Part shown: positions 46,072 through 55,525 of the stretch, piece by piece | Layout: each line of letters starts with the position of its first letter | Numbering within the stretch: the first letter of the stretch is position 1 | NCBI GenBank assembly: GCA_016794125.1 | Contig: JAEUKT010000003.1 | Coordinates: forward strand, 186,001-250,000 | Length of the DNA stretch: 64,000 nt | Direction of reading: 5' to 3' | Source: Alphaproteobacteria bacterium | GTDB lineage: Bacteria; Pseudomonadota; Alphaproteobacteria; Micavibrionales; UBA2020 | Notes under the pieces: model-generated | What the model saw: the letters and a program-made list of their open reading frames with translations, nothing else | Told to the model about the DNA's origin: nothing | Databases searched by the model: none | Program-made: the position numbers and the translations under genes

Positions 46072-46629
46072 TCAGACCTGCTTGATTTCGGTTTCCTTGT
46101 GCGCAAGGCTTTCGTCGATTTTCTTGATCCAGGCGTCGGTCATTTTCTGGATCTTGTCCTCGTTTACCTTGAGAGCATCTTCGGACAGCTTGCCTTCGGA
46201 TTTCATCTTCTTCGCTGAATCCATGCCTTCGCGGCGGATGTTGCGCACGGCGACGCGGGCACCTTCGGCATATTTCGCGGCGACTTTTGCCAGTTCGGCG
46301 CGGCGCTCTTCGGTCAGGCCGGGCAGCGGGACGCGGATGAGCGAGCCCGACGGCTGGGGGTTCAGGCCAAGGCCGGCGGAAGCGATCGCCTTTTCAACGG
46401 CCTTGGTGTTGTTGGCATCCCAGACCTGCACGTTCAGCAGGCGGGCTTCGGCGACGGAAACGGATGCCACTTGGTTCAACGGCATTTTCGCCCCGTAAAC
46501 TTCGACCTGTACGGTATCCAGAAGATTGGCGGAGGCACGGCCTGTGCGCAGACCGCCCAATTCCTTGGAATAGCTTTCATGGGTCGCGCCCATGCGGCGT
46601 TCGAGGTCATTCAGATTGATGTCAGCCAT
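46072..46629 (-). CDS. frr: Ribosome recycling factor
   Basis: A 185-residue protein that, with EF-G, splits the post-termination ribosome. The two-domain form is evident: a long helical bundle ([28 protein letters not shown] and the C-terminal helices) and the small beta domain ([16 protein letters not shown]). Conserved [15 protein letters not shown] and [10 protein letters not shown] segments are present. Its start overlaps the pyrH stop by 8 bases. Confidence 0.98.
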   Translation of the reverse strand: MADINLNDLERRMGATHESYSKELGGLRTGRASANLLDTVQVEVYGAKMPLNQVASVSVAEARLLNVQVWDANNTKAVEKAIASAGLGLNPQPSGSLIRVPLPGLTEERRAELAKVAAKYAEGARVAVRNIRREGMDSAKKMKSEGKLSEDALKVNEDKIQKMTDAWIKKIDESLAHKETEIKQV

Positions 46630-47356
46630 TGACGACTTCCTTCTCGGTTACGATGGTGCATTGGCCCCTGCCCTGCATGAGTTCCGCGAAGGCGCCGGGG
46701 CTCTTGATGGAGAAAACGATGACGGGAATTTTGCTTTCGCGCGCGAGCGAGATAGCCGAAGCGTCCATGACACCGAGGTCGCGGGCGAGAACGTCGAGAT
46801 AGGTAAGCGTATCGAACTTGGTCGCGTTCGGGTTTTTCGCCGGGTCGGAGCTATAAACGCCGTCAACCTTCGTGCCCTTCAGCAGCGCGTCGCAGCCCAT
46901 TTCGGAAGCGCGCAATGCGGCGGCGGTGTCCGTCGTGAAGAACGGGTTGCCGGTGCCTGCGCCGAAAATCACGACGCGGCCTTTTTCAATGTGGCGGATC
47001 GCACGGCGGCGGATATAGGGCTCGCAGACGGTATCCATCGGGATCGCGGATTGCACACGCGTATCGACGCCGATTTTTTCGAGCGCGTTTTGCATGGCGA
47101 GTGAATTGATGACGGTCGCAAGCATGCCCATATAATCGGCCGAAGCGCGGTCCATACCGACTGCAGCGCCGGAGACACCGCGGAAGATATTGCCGCCGCC
47201 GATGACAAGGCAAACCTGTACGCCGAGTTTGAGGGCATCTTTTACGTCTTGTGCGACGCGGTTGACAGTTTCGGTATCAATGCCGTATTCGCCGCCGCCC
47301 ATCAGGGCTTCGCCCGAAATCTTGAGAAGCACACGCTTGAACCGCGTCTTCGACAT
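46622..47356 (-). CDS. pyrH: UMP kinase
   Basis: A 244-residue bacterial UMP kinase of the amino-acid-kinase fold. It begins [13 protein letters not shown], then [25 protein letters not shown] and [19 protein letters not shown], all typical. It provides UDP for RNA precursors and for UDP-GlcNAc used by LpxA and peptidoglycan synthesis. A 104-base gap with a GC-rich hairpin separates it from tsf upstream. Confidence 0.98.
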   Translation of the reverse strand: MSKTRFKRVLLKISGEALMGGGEYGIDTETVNRVAQDVKDALKLGVQVCLVIGGGNIFRGVSGAAVGMDRASADYMGMLATVINSLAMQNALEKIGVDTRVQSAIPMDTVCEPYIRRRAIRHIEKGRVVIFGAGTGNPFFTTDTAAALRASEMGCDALLKGTKVDGVYSSDPAKNPNATKFDTLTYLDVLARDLGVMDASAISLARESKIPVIVFSIKSPGAFAELMQGRGQCTIVTEKEVVNG

Positions 47357-47408
47357 TATATATCCCCCGAAACTTGTCTTGATATCTTCAGCAGCAGTAG
47401 TATCGGCT

Positions 47409-47448
47409 CCTCCCCGTCCCCGCCCCTTGGGGAAAGGGGCCGGGGAGG
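47409..47448 (-). other. GC-rich hairpin between tsf and pyrH
   Basis: An inverted repeat CCTCCCCG (47409-47416) with CGGGGAGG (47441-47448), continued inside by GCCCC (47422-47426) with GGGGC (47436-47440). No T-run follows on the minus strand, so it is not an ordinary terminator. A comparable hairpin lies between rpsB and tsf. It may slow transcription or protect the message end between these differently expressed genes. Confidence 0.55.
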
Positions 47449-47460
47449 ATGCCGTATTCT

Positions 47461-48384
47461 TTAGCCAGCCGCCATCTTGGCGACTTCTTCAGCGAAATCG
47501 TCGACTTTTTTCTCGACGCCTTCGCCCAGTTCGAAGCGCACGTAACCTGCGAGCTTCACGGGTGCGCCGGCATCTTTTTCCGCATTCTGCAGAACGGCGG
47601 AGATTTTGGTCGCGCCGTCGATGATGAAGGTCTGTTCCAGCAGGACAGCCTGTTCATAGTATTTGCGCATGGAACCATCGACCATTTTCTCGATGATGTC
47701 TGCAGGCTTGCCGCTCTTGCCGGCTTTGTCTGCGTGGATCGCGCGTTCGCGTGCGACGAGGTCCTTGTCGAGGCTTGCAACGTCAAGCGCTTCGGGGCGG
47801 GATGCGGCAATGTGCATCGCCAGCTGGCGGCCGAGGGCTGCCAGTTTCTCCGCGTTGCCGGTCGATTCAAGCGCGACGAGAACGCCGATCTTGCCGCGGC
47901 CGGGGATGACCTGGTTGTGCACGTAGCTTGCGACGACGCCCGATTTCACGGACAGCGCCTGCATGCGGCGCAGGTTCATGTTTTCACCGATGCTGGCGAC
48001 CAGTTCGGTCACGGTCAGCTCGACGGTCTTGTCGCCCAGTTTCGCAGCTTTCAGCGCGTCGAGGCTTTCGATCTTGTTTTTCAGCGCGAGGTCGGTCACG
48101 TCGTTCAGCAGTTTCTGGAACTGGTCGTTGCGCGCCACGAAATCGGTTTCGGCGTTCAGCTCGATCGCAACGGCGAAGGTGCCGGCGGCCGCGACGGAAA
48201 CGAGACCTTCGGATGCAGCGCGGCCGGATTTCTTGGCGGCGGAAGCGAGGCCTTTTTTGCGCAGGAAGTCCATGGCAGCTTCGACGTCGCCCTTGGTTTC
48301 AACAAGCGCCTTTTTGCAGTCCATCATGCCGGCGCCGCTTTTTTCGCGGAGTTCCTGCACGAGCTTTGCTGTGATTTCAGTCAT
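47461..48384 (-). CDS. tsf: Translation elongation factor Ts
   Basis: A 307-residue nucleotide-exchange factor for EF-Tu. The N-terminal UBA-like domain ([22 protein letters not shown]) leads into the core with the signature [14 protein letters not shown] and the second half [10 protein letters not shown]. Length is standard. It follows rpsB as in nearly all bacteria, with a long intergenic hairpin on each side. Confidence 0.98.
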   Translation of the reverse strand: MTEITAKLVQELREKSGAGMMDCKKALVETKGDVEAAMDFLRKKGLASAAKKSGRAASEGLVSVAAAGTFAVAIELNAETDFVARNDQFQKLLNDVTDLALKNKIESLDALKAAKLGDKTVELTVTELVASIGENMNLRRMQALSVKSGVVASYVHNQVIPGRGKIGVLVALESTGNAEKLAALGRQLAMHIAASRPEALDVASLDKDLVARERAIHADKAGKSGKPADIIEKMVDGSMRKYYEQAVLLEQTFIIDGATKISAVLQNAEKDAGAPVKLAGYVRFELGEGVEKKVDDFAEEVAKMAAG

Positions 48385-48433
48385 TCAAATTCCCCTTATC
48401 GGATTTTGGTAGCGGAGGTTTTATTCTTGGAGG

Positions 48434-48482
48434 TTTCTTCCCGCCCTTCCCCGCGTCGGTGACGCGAGGAAGGGGGAAGAAA
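48434..48482 (-). other. Long hairpin between rpsB and tsf
   Basis: Three stacked stem segments: TTTCTTCCC (48434-48442) with GGGAAGAAA (48474-48482), CCTTCC (48445-48450) with GGAAGG (48468-48473), and CGCGTC (48452-48457) with GACGCG (48461-48466) around a 3-base loop. It starts about 6 bases past the rpsB stop. There is no T-run on the minus strand. Partial readthrough, attenuation or 3'-end protection of rpsB mRNA are possible roles. Confidence 0.6.
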
Positions 48483-48488
48483 TCGTCA

Positions 48489-49283
48489 TTAGCCGGCTGC
48501 GGCTGCTTTCACTTCGGACACGTCGTTCGAGCCGAGGTCTTCCTGCATCGGGTTCGCGGAAGCGCCGGTATCGACGCCCGACGCGGTCACTTCAGCCTGC
48601 AGGCCGTCGAGGACTGCTTCGGCGAAGAGGTCGCAATACAGGTTGATGGCGCGGGTCGCGTCATCGTTGCCGGGGATCAGGAAGTCGATGTTGTCGGGAT
48701 CGCAGTTGGTGTCGACCACGCCGAACACGGGAATGCCGAGGCGTTTTGCTTCGGTGATCGCGTTGGCTTCTTTCATGACGTCGATCACGACCATAGCATC
48801 GGGCAGGCCACCCATGTCTTTAATGCCGCCCAGTGCCTTTTCCAGCTTCTCTTTCTCGCGGACGAGGTTGAGCTGCTCTTTCTTGGTCAGGCCGTGCTTC
48901 ACTTCCGGGTTTTCCAGCATTTCGGTGACCGTGCGCAGGCGCTTGATCGAGCCGGAGATGGTGTTCCAGTTGGTGAGCATGCCGCCGAGCCAGCGGTAGT
49001 TCACGTAGTACTGGCCGCAACGCTTGGCGGTGTCGGCGATTTTGTCGGCTGCCTGACGCTTCGTGCCGACGAACAGGACGCGGCCACGGTTCGCAACGAT
49101 GTCGCGCACGCTTTTCAGCGCGGTGTGCAGCATGGGAACGGTCAGTTCGAGGTTGATGATATGAACCTTGTTACGGTCGCCGTAGATGTACGGCTTCATC
49201 TTGGGGTTCCAGCGGCGGGTGTTGTGGCCGAAGTGAACGCCTGCTTCGAGGAGCTGGCGCATAGTGAAAGTGGGCATCGTCAT
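48489..49283 (-). CDS. rpsB: 30S ribosomal protein S2
   Basis: A 264-residue S2. The conserved core runs from [30 protein letters not shown] through [23 protein letters not shown] and [11 protein letters not shown] to [22 protein letters not shown] ~30-residue acidic C-terminal tail ([22 protein letters not shown]) exceeds the E. coli length. I start at the ATG at 49283, with AGGA 9 bases upstream; an ATG two codons later is possible. It is the first gene of the long leftward envelope operon. Confidence 0.97.
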   Translation of the reverse strand: MTMPTFTMRQLLEAGVHFGHNTRRWNPKMKPYIYGDRNKVHIINLELTVPMLHTALKSVRDIVANRGRVLFVGTKRQAADKIADTAKRCGQYYVNYRWLGGMLTNWNTISGSIKRLRTVTEMLENPEVKHGLTKKEQLNLVREKEKLEKALGGIKDMGGLPDAMVVIDVMKEANAITEAKRLGIPVFGVVDTNCDPDNIDFLIPGNDDATRAINLYCDLFAEAVLDGLQAEVTASGVDTGASANPMQEDLGSNDVSEVKAAAAG

Positions 49284-49412
49284 TGGGTTTTATCCTTTCC
49301 CGGTTATGCCTCTGCGGATGCAAGTCCCTGTTTGGGACACCGAAGCGGTTGCACGTGGCAACCTCAAAGATCCGCATGTGATTTTTAGTTAAATGCCAGG
49401 ACCATCCCGGCA
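49284..49412 (-). promoter_or_regulatory. Structured rpsB leader (three-way junction)
   Basis: On the minus strand an outer stem TGCGGAT/ATCCGCA (arms at 49313-49319 and 49370-49376) encloses two hairpins: GGTTGC/GCAACC (49347-49352 with 49358-49363) and GTCCC/GGGAC (49324-49328 with 49334-49338). A further hairpin, TGCC/GGCA with GGA/TCC inside, occupies 49394-49412. The structure ends about 30 bases before the rpsB ATG. S2 represses its own mRNA through leader structure in enterobacteria, so an autoregulatory site is likely. Confidence 0.5.
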
Positions 49413-49665
49413 TCTTCTCAAGTAGTCGCGTTTTTACAGGCATTTCAATGCTATTGCAAGCAAAAGGTGGATGTTTTCAGAGGCTTTAGCCACCCCCTTA
49501 CGCCACCATGCCAAGCGGCTGGAAAACCGATATATCCAGATAGGCGTAAAGGCGCGATATTTCAATATGTTAAAACGATAAATGCCAATTTTCCGGAAAT
49601 TACCTCCTCTACTCCTCAAAACAAAAAATCCGGCGCAAAATCCAAACTCAGGCTAGAATGAACCC
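49413..49665. other. Upstream region of rpsB, promoter not resolved
   Basis: 253 bases between the rpsB leader hairpins and the plus-strand gene at 49666. It must hold the rpsB promoter and possibly that of the rightward gene. The best minus-strand hexamer pair is TTGAAA (complement of 49560-49565) with TATCTG (complement of 49537-49542) at 17 bases; the second half is weak. No open frame here resembles a gene and I see no other element. Confidence 0.4.
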
Positions 49666-50136
49666 ATGTTTATTCAGGCGATCAAAGACAAATACGCCAA
49701 AATGAAGGATACCAGCGGCCTGTCCGATGCCCAGCTGGATACCCGTGTCAAATGGGCAAAACGGGGCGCATTGATTGCCGCCGTTTGCTGCGTCGGGGCT
49801 GTCGGTATAGCAGTAGCTGGCGGTGCGGCAGGGGCGCTTGCCGCTGGCACCGCGACCGGCAAGCTCGGACTTTCCGCATCTTTCATGGCGGCTTCATCGG
49901 CGGTCAAATCATTCATCAGCAACCGCATTTGCGCGGGCCTGCAAAAACATTACACAAAGGAACAGGTCAAGCGAGGCGACAAGGTTGCGGCTGCCAGAAT
50001 GGCCGAGAGTTACCAATCTTCAATTTTTGGCAAGCGCGGAACTCTGGGCGCCGCATTCGGTAACGGGCTGAAATCGGCAAAAAACCTGCTTCGCCCGAAA
50101 CATATCGTCTCAGGATTTTCGGCTCCAAAGGCCTGA
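49666..50136 (+). CDS. Unknown protein with Gly/Ala-rich hydrophobic segment
   Basis: A 156-residue protein not recognised from any family. The N-terminal ~30 residues are charged (KDKYAKMKDTSGLSDAQLD), residues ~33-65 are a hydrophobic Gly/Ala-rich stretch (GALIAAVCCVGAVGIAVAGG and on) that could span the membrane twice as a hairpin, and the C-terminal half is basic. Its last 27 bases overlap the end of the convergent PRTase-like gene. Ribosome-binding signal before the ATG is weak (no GGAG). It could be an orphan gene of this lineage. Confidence 0.55.
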   Translation: MFIQAIKDKYAKMKDTSGLSDAQLDTRVKWAKRGALIAAVCCVGAVGIAVAGGAAGALAAGTATGKLGLSASFMAASSAVKSFISNRICAGLQKHYTKEQVKRGDKVAAARMAESYQSSIFGKRGTLGAAFGNGLKSAKNLLRPKHIVSGFSAPKA

Positions 50137-51069
50137 TGCGAACATTGCAGGTTTCTTCGCCGTGCGTTGAAGCTGCTCAACCAGCTCAGTGAATTTTTCT
50201 TTTCCGGTATCAAGGTCTTTAAGCAAATGCGCAGCCTCACCGTCCGTGATGGAAAACACGCTGTTGCCGTGGGGGATCAATGCATCGTTAAACTGCTGCA
50301 ACGCATCTTGCGCAGAAATCACCCGCCCTTGACGGCTGGCTGACCGAGAGAAAGCGGTGGCCAATTCTTGCAGACGGCCGGAATTACGGGCGATATCGTT
50401 GAATTCGGGGCCGATTTGCGATGTCGCATTATCGTTAGCCACAACGCGCTTTTGCGCGATATCGATATGGCGGTCGCCCTGGACCATCAGCACATCGCCG
50501 CCATTATGATGGATATAGTTCATCAGGTTGACGATGGTCGTGCCCTGTTCGATCGTGCTATCGACAATGACAAAGAATTCGCGGCCGCGATTTTTATCCG
50601 CGAAATAAAGCTGATCTTTTTGCCCTTGCGGATAGATATCAAATTGTTGTTTGCAGGTCAGCGCATAAAAACTGGTCTGGTTCTCCGACCGCCCCAGCCG
50701 AACCCGCTCGACCAGCGATTCAGCAACATTCCAGTCAACGTGAGGCGCGATTTTAAGCATGCGCTCTTGAAAGGCAAAGGCGCGCACCTCTGCGCTATTG
50801 TAATGTCCCGGGTAAAGGCCGGGGTGTTTGTGCGGATAGGCAATATTTATGCGCCCTACCCCTTCGAGCGTCGTGCCCCGTTTATAGAGTTCCCGTTCGA
50901 TGACTTCTAACGCCTCATCTGCGCTGTAGGGAGATATCGCTTGAGGAAAATCGACGGGAATTTCCATGCGCGCAGAAGGGTTCGTCAAGCCCGCTGACTT
51001 ATTTGGCGGGAATTTCAGCATCGCAAAAACTTGCTGTAATGCGTTTATTTTTTTGATGTTGCGGGTCAT
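50110..51069 (-). CDS. Unknown protein with a phosphoribosyltransferase-like PRPP loop
   Basis: A 319-residue protein. Residues 167-179 read VIVDSTIEQGTTI, close to the type I PRTase PRPP-binding motif (hydrophobic strand, acidic pair, T/G-rich loop), but the second acidic residue is Ser. Following this is LMNYIHHNGGDVLMV, which fits the next helix and strand. An upstream stretch RLGRSENQTSF recalls the region before the loop in ComF-like PRTases. The N-terminal ~60 and C-terminal ~100 residues are not recognised. It is relatively AT-rich compared with its neighbours and stands alone between rpsB and dnaE. It could be a divergent or inactive PRTase. Confidence 0.6.
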   Translation of the reverse strand: MTRNIKKINALQQVFAMLKFPPNKSAGLTNPSARMEIPVDFPQAISPYSADEALEVIERELYKRGTTLEGVGRINIAYPHKHPGLYPGHYNSAEVRAFAFQERMLKIAPHVDWNVAESLVERVRLGRSENQTSFYALTCKQQFDIYPQGQKDQLYFADKNRGREFFVIVDSTIEQGTTIVNLMNYIHHNGGDVLMVQGDRHIDIAQKRVVANDNATSQIGPEFNDIARNSGRLQELATAFSRSASRQGRVISAQDALQQFNDALIPHGNSVFSITDGEAAHLLKDLDTGKEKFTELVEQLQRTAKKPAMFASGLWSRKS

Positions 51070-51231
51070 TACGTCACCGACAGCGCTTTATTTTGATAAC
51101 GCCGTTAAATATGCGGGAGAAAAACATCTGAAACTTCACTTCTTCAACTGACCTGTATTTTACGCAAAACTTATGGAAAGTCAAGATAATAAACTCATTA
51201 CAAGACACTGAAATAGCTTACTAATATCATA

Positions 51232-54200
51232 TCAAAGTTCCCGTATGTCAGAAACTCCATTAATCATGCGCAACTGACGGGGGACTTCATCGCGGATATT
51301 CCAGCCACCGGGCACTTCTAATGTGGCTTCACGCCCCAGCCCTGCATCCATGATCAGGTGAACTTTCACCTTACCCTGCCCCGCCTGTGACAAGACGCCC
51401 TTGATCGCGGCAAGCGCGGCTGGTTTATCGACCTGTATGTGCACCTGCGACGTCACGTTCTGCACCGCCGTCGTGAGCGGTTCAATTGTTTGCGCAAGAT
51501 AACGCAGTTCGTCCGAGTCAGGCTTTTTATCGACATCGACCGACAGCAGGATCGGCGTGCCTGCCTCCAGCAATTCGCGGCTGGCGTTCAGCGTGTCGGA
51601 AAAGACCATCATCTCGAACACGCCATAGGGGTCGGAGACGGAGACGAAGGCGAAGCGGTTGCCCTTTTGCGAGGTGCGTTCCTGCTTCCGCACGACGATA
51701 CCCGCCATACGCAGGCGGTTGGTCGGGCTTTTGTTCAATTCTTCCTGTACGCGGACAGTGGGCACGACGCGCAGGCGTTCCAGCTGTGTCGTCATGTTAT
51801 CAAGCGGATGCGCGGAGAGGTAGAAACCGACAGCATCGAATTCATGGCGCAGCTTTTCCAGCGGCTCCCATTTGTCTGCCTTCGCCAGCGGCGGTTCCGG
51901 CAATTCGTTGCCTGCCCCGCCGAACAGGCTGACCTGCCCGCTCGCTTTTTCCTCCGCATGCGCCTGCGCGTAGCGCAGCAGCGTTTCGCACGATCCCAGC
52001 ATTTCGGCGCGGTTTTCATGCAGAGATTCAAATGCGCCGGAAGCAGCCAAAGATTCCATCTGGCGTTTGTTGATGACCTTTGCGTCCAAGCGGCGTGCAA
52101 AGTCATAGACGTTTTTGAATTCGCCGTTCTGTTCGCGCTCCGCCACCACTTTTTTCATCGCCTCTTCGCCCACGCCCTTGAGTGCGGCGAGCGCATAACG
52201 GATGGCTTTCTTGCCGTTCGGAAGAAGCTCTACGGCAAAACGCGGCAGAGATTTGTTCACATCGGGCGGCAGCAGCACGATTTTCATGCGGTTGAGTTCC
52301 TGCCGTATCACAGCAAGCTTGTCGGTCACGCTCATGTCCTGTGTCATGGTCGCCGCCATGAATTCGACAGGGTAATGCGCCTTCAGGTAAGCGGTCTGGA
52401 ACGCGATATGGGCATAGACGGCCGAATGGGCCTTGTTGAAGCCGTAATCCGCGAATTTGGCGATCTGATCGAAAATACTGCTCGCCATTTCGTGCGGGAT
52501 TTTATTGTGCTTCTCGCAGCCCTCGACGAAGATCGCGCGCTGCGCGTCCATTTCCGCCTTGATCTTTTTACCCATCGCGCGGCGCAGCAGGTCGGCACCA
52601 CCCAGCGAGTAACCCGCCAGGACCTGCCCCGCCGCCATGACCTGTTCCTGATAGATCATGACACCGTAGGTATCTTTCAGCACCGGCTCCAGCAGCGGGT
52701 GCATGTATTCGATTTCTTCCTTGCCCGACAGGTTGGCGATATATTTCGGGATGTTCTCCATTGGACCGGGGCGGAACAGCGCCACGATAGCGATGATCTC
52801 GTCAAAGTTTTTGACGTTCATCTGCTTGCAAAGGTCGCGCATGCCGGCGCTTTCAAGCTGGAAAACGGCGGAGCAATCGCCCTTGGCAAGAAGTTTGTAA
52901 GTATCTTTATCATCCAGCGGAAACTTCAACGGGTCCAATTCAACATTGCTGGTTTCGCGAATAAGCCGTATGGCATCCTTGATGACTGTCAGCGTTTTCA
53001 GGCCAAGGAAGTCGAACTTGACGAGGCCCGCTTTTTCAACGTCCTTCATGTTGAACTGTGTCGCCGCGATATCTGCCCCGGGATCGCGATAGAGCGGCAC
53101 AATTTCATCGAGGCGTTTATCCCCGATCACAACACCCGCTGCATGGGTGGAGGCATGGCGGTACAACCCCTCCAGCTTCAGCGCGACGTCGATCAGCTTG
53201 CGCACCTGATCGTCGGTATCGCGCGCCTCACGCAACAGAGGCTCCGACTCCAAGGCCTCTTCAAGGCTGATCGGGTTGGCGGGGTTCTGCGGAACGAGCT
53301 TTGCGACTTTATCGACCTGACCGTAAGGCATTTGCAACACGCGCCCCACGTCGCGCACAACGGCCCGCGCTTGCAGCTTACCGAAGGTAATGATCTGCGC
53401 GACGCTGTCATTGCCGTATTTGTTACGGACGTAATTAATGACCTCCTCGCGGCGTTCCTGGCAGAAATCGACGTCGAAGTCGGGCATCGACACACGTTCC
53501 GGGTTCAGGAAACGCTCGAACAGCAGGTTCATTTCGATGGGATCCAAGTCGGTGATCTTGGTCGCCCATGCGACGACTGACCCCGCGCCGGATCCGCGCC
53601 CCGGCCCCACCGGAATGTCGTTATTCTTGGCCCAGATAATGAAGTCGGAGACGATGAGGAAATATCCCGCAAACCCCATCTTGATCAGTACATCCAGCTC
53701 GTAATTCATGCGCGCGATGTACTGTGCGCGCACTTCCGCGCGCTTCGCATCGTCCCAGCCTTCGCGGAACACATAGTTATTCAGGCGCCAGTCGAGGCCG
53801 GCGGCGGTCAGTTCGCGGAGTTCCTGTTCTTCCGTCTTGCCGCCCTCGGTCGCAAAGCGCGGCAGCATCGGCTTCACTTCTTTCAGCATAAACGCGCAGC
53901 GTTTGGCGATATTGACGGTGTTCTCCACCGCCTCCGGAATGTCTTTGAACAGTTCGACCATCTGGTCGGCGGATTTGAAGTAATGTTCCGGCGTTACCTT
54001 GCGGCGTTGCGTATCCTGCACATAGGCGCTTTCGGCGATGCACATCAGCGCGTCATGCGCTTCGTACATATCGGGGTCGCTGAAATAGCAGTTGTTGGTC
54101 GCAACGAACGGAATATTATATTTATAGGCGAAATCGAGCAGCGCGTCTTCCGTAGCCACTTCATCGACGGTGCCGTGACGTTCCAGCTCGATATACAAAC

Positions 54201-54723
54201 GGTCGCCGAAGCTGGCATGCAGGCGCTGCAAAATCTTCTCCGCCTCGCCAGCGCGCCCTTCCAGCAACATGCGGCCAACGCAGCCCTTCACGCCGCCCGT
54301 CAGGCAGATCAGGCCTTCCGCGTGGCTTTCAAGGTCTTCCCAGGTGACTGCAGGTTTTTCGGTATGGGCAAGCGGGATGAGGAAGCTGTTACTCGTCAGC
54401 TTCATCAGGTTCATATAGCCCTTTTCGTTCATCGCCAACAAAACCAGCTGGTCGGGCATTTCGGATTTCTTGTTTTTCTGGTCCGTCTGGTCGGGGCGTT
54501 CCACCCAAAGCTGGATGCCCACGATGGGCTGGACCCCCTCCTTCGCCGCCGCGATGGAGAATTCGAGCGCGCCGAACAGGTTGCCGGTATCGGTCACGGC
54601 AACGGCTGGCATCCCCAGCCGCTTGGTCAGCGGCACAAGGTCCTTGAGCTTGATTGCGCCTTCGGCCAGCGAATAGGCCGAATGCACCCGCAGGTGGATG
54701 AACTGGGCTTTGTTTTCGGTCAT
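51232..54723 (-). CDS. dnaE: DNA polymerase III alpha subunit
   Basis: A 1163-residue replicative polymerase. The PHP domain opens FIHLRVHSAYSLAEGAIKL. The catalytic aspartates are in SMPDFDVDFCQERR, with GPGRGSGAGSVVAW just before, and later motifs GYSLGGADLLRRAMGKK and KADYGFNKAHSAVYA (here KFADYGFNKAHSAVYA). The C-terminal OB-fold (LRMAGIVVRKQERTSQKGNRFAFVSVSD) is present. The ATG at 54723 matches the family start; a TTG-type start at 54741 adds six residues. No other replication gene is adjacent. Confidence 0.97.
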   Translation of the reverse strand: MTENKAQFIHLRVHSAYSLAEGAIKLKDLVPLTKRLGMPAVAVTDTGNLFGALEFSIAAAKEGVQPIVGIQLWVERPDQTDQKNKKSEMPDQLVLLAMNEKGYMNLMKLTSNSFLIPLAHTEKPAVTWEDLESHAEGLICLTGGVKGCVGRMLLEGRAGEAEKILQRLHASFGDRLYIELERHGTVDEVATEDALLDFAYKYNIPFVATNNCYFSDPDMYEAHDALMCIAESAYVQDTQRRKVTPEHYFKSADQMVELFKDIPEAVENTVNIAKRCAFMLKEVKPMLPRFATEGGKTEEQELRELTAAGLDWRLNNYVFREGWDDAKRAEVRAQYIARMNYELDVLIKMGFAGYFLIVSDFIIWAKNNDIPVGPGRGSGAGSVVAWATKITDLDPIEMNLLFERFLNPERVSMPDFDVDFCQERREEVINYVRNKYGNDSVAQIITFGKLQARAVVRDVGRVLQMPYGQVDKVAKLVPQNPANPISLEEALESEPLLREARDTDDQVRKLIDVALKLEGLYRHASTHAAGVVIGDKRLDEIVPLYRDPGADIAATQFNMKDVEKAGLVKFDFLGLKTLTVIKDAIRLIRETSNVELDPLKFPLDDKDTYKLLAKGDCSAVFQLESAGMRDLCKQMNVKNFDEIIAIVALFRPGPMENIPKYIANLSGKEEIEYMHPLLEPVLKDTYGVMIYQEQVMAAGQVLAGYSLGGADLLRRAMGKKIKAEMDAQRAIFVEGCEKHNKIPHEMASSIFDQIAKFADYGFNKAHSAVYAHIAFQTAYLKAHYPVEFMAATMTQDMSVTDKLAVIRQELNRMKIVLLPPDVNKSLPRFAVELLPNGKKAIRYALAALKGVGEEAMKKVVAEREQNGEFKNVYDFARRLDAKVINKRQMESLAASGAFESLHENRAEMLGSCETLLRYAQAHAEEKASGQVSLFGGAGNELPEPPLAKADKWEPLEKLRHEFDAVGFYLSAHPLDNMTTQLERLRVVPTVRVQEELNKSPTNRLRMAGIVVRKQERTSQKGNRFAFVSVSDPYGVFEMMVFSDTLNASRELLEAGTPILLSVDVDKKPDSDELRYLAQTIEPLTTAVQNVTSQVHIQVDKPAALAAIKGVLSQAGQGKVKVHLIMDAGLGREATLEVPGGWNIRDEVPRQLRMINGVSDIREL

Positions 54724-54798
54724 TTTCTGCACTTCTAACACCTAGATTTGCACCCAAAACCGTTGAATTTCAATCATATTTTCGGGAAATTGCTAGAC

Positions 54799-54828
54799 TT
54801 GACATAACATAAGGTTTTGTCTTACACT
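54799..54828 (+). promoter_or_regulatory. Sigma70-type promoter for the unknown gene pair
   Basis: A perfect TTGACA (54799-54804) and TACACT (54823-54828), separated by 18 bases. Transcription would start near 54835, about 45 bases before the ATG at 54881, which has AAGG 8 bases upstream. Confidence 0.55.
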
Positions 54829-54880
54829 CTGCCCAATTCACCAAGATAGATCCTTTGAGCAAAATCATAAGGTTGGACAC

Positions 54881-55519
54881 ATGGCAGACAACGGCATAAC
54901 GAACGAAGCACCCGCAGCCGACGACACGGTGCTGAAAGACAGCTCGACCGCCAGCCTATCACGCACGTTCCGCGCGCTGGCCGCCAATGCCCGCGAAGGC
55001 CTCGCCCCGTTCCGCCCCACTCTCGCAAAGCTCAACGAATTCGTTTCCAGGTTCCAGTCGGTTGGCATGGATCAGGTAGGTATCGAGCTTGCCGGTTTCG
55101 ACAAGCTGCGCGATTACAAACTGATGAACCGTCCCGGATCAGACAACCACGCGCTCTATGCGATCCTCAGCATTTACGATGCGCGTTTCCTTGTCTGGGT
55201 GCAGGAAGACAACAAGATCGTGACCTACACCGAAAACCTGAACAAGCCGCAGGCGAACATCCAGTTCCTCGACAGCGACGAATTCTGGTACAAAACCGAA
55301 CGCTCCAGCGGCGGCACGCTAAAGATCAACCGCGACGAACCAAAGTTCAACACCTATGACCTGTCATCGGAAGAAGACGCGGTGAAGTTTATGTCGGCGA
55401 TTGCCGAAACGACGGCGGCGCTGGCCGCGAATGATGCTCTGCGCGAATTCGACGTTCCCCAATCCGGCAATAGCAACCGCTCAATCCTTAAGATCGCTTC
55501 CCCGCTCAAGCCGAAATAA
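54881..55519 (+). CDS. Unknown protein, first of a two-gene unit
   Basis: A 212-residue soluble protein of no family that I recognise. There is no signal peptide or membrane segment. The N-terminal ~45 residues are Ala/Thr/Ser-rich and likely flexible; a helix follows (TLAKLNEFVSRFQSVGMD), then a strand-rich centre (HALYAILSIYDARFLVWVQED, KIVTYTENL) and a C-terminal helix (AVKFMSAIAETTAALAANDAL). It has its own good promoter and lies 6 bases before a second unknown gene. The pair interrupts the otherwise leftward run between lolD and dnaE. Confidence 0.65.
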   Translation: MADNGITNEAPAADDTVLKDSSTASLSRTFRALAANAREGLAPFRPTLAKLNEFVSRFQSVGMDQVGIELAGFDKLRDYKLMNRPGSDNHALYAILSIYDARFLVWVQEDNKIVTYTENLNKPQANIQFLDSDEFWYKTERSSGGTLKINRDEPKFNTYDLSSEEDAVKFMSAIAETTAALAANDALREFDVPQSGNSNRSILKIASPLKPK

Positions 55520-55525
55520 CACCTC

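Noticed and set aside
51439..53580. A 713-codon open frame antisense to dnaE
   Set aside because: It lies wholly opposite conserved polymerase motifs, and its translation resembles no protein. Same antisense bias as above.
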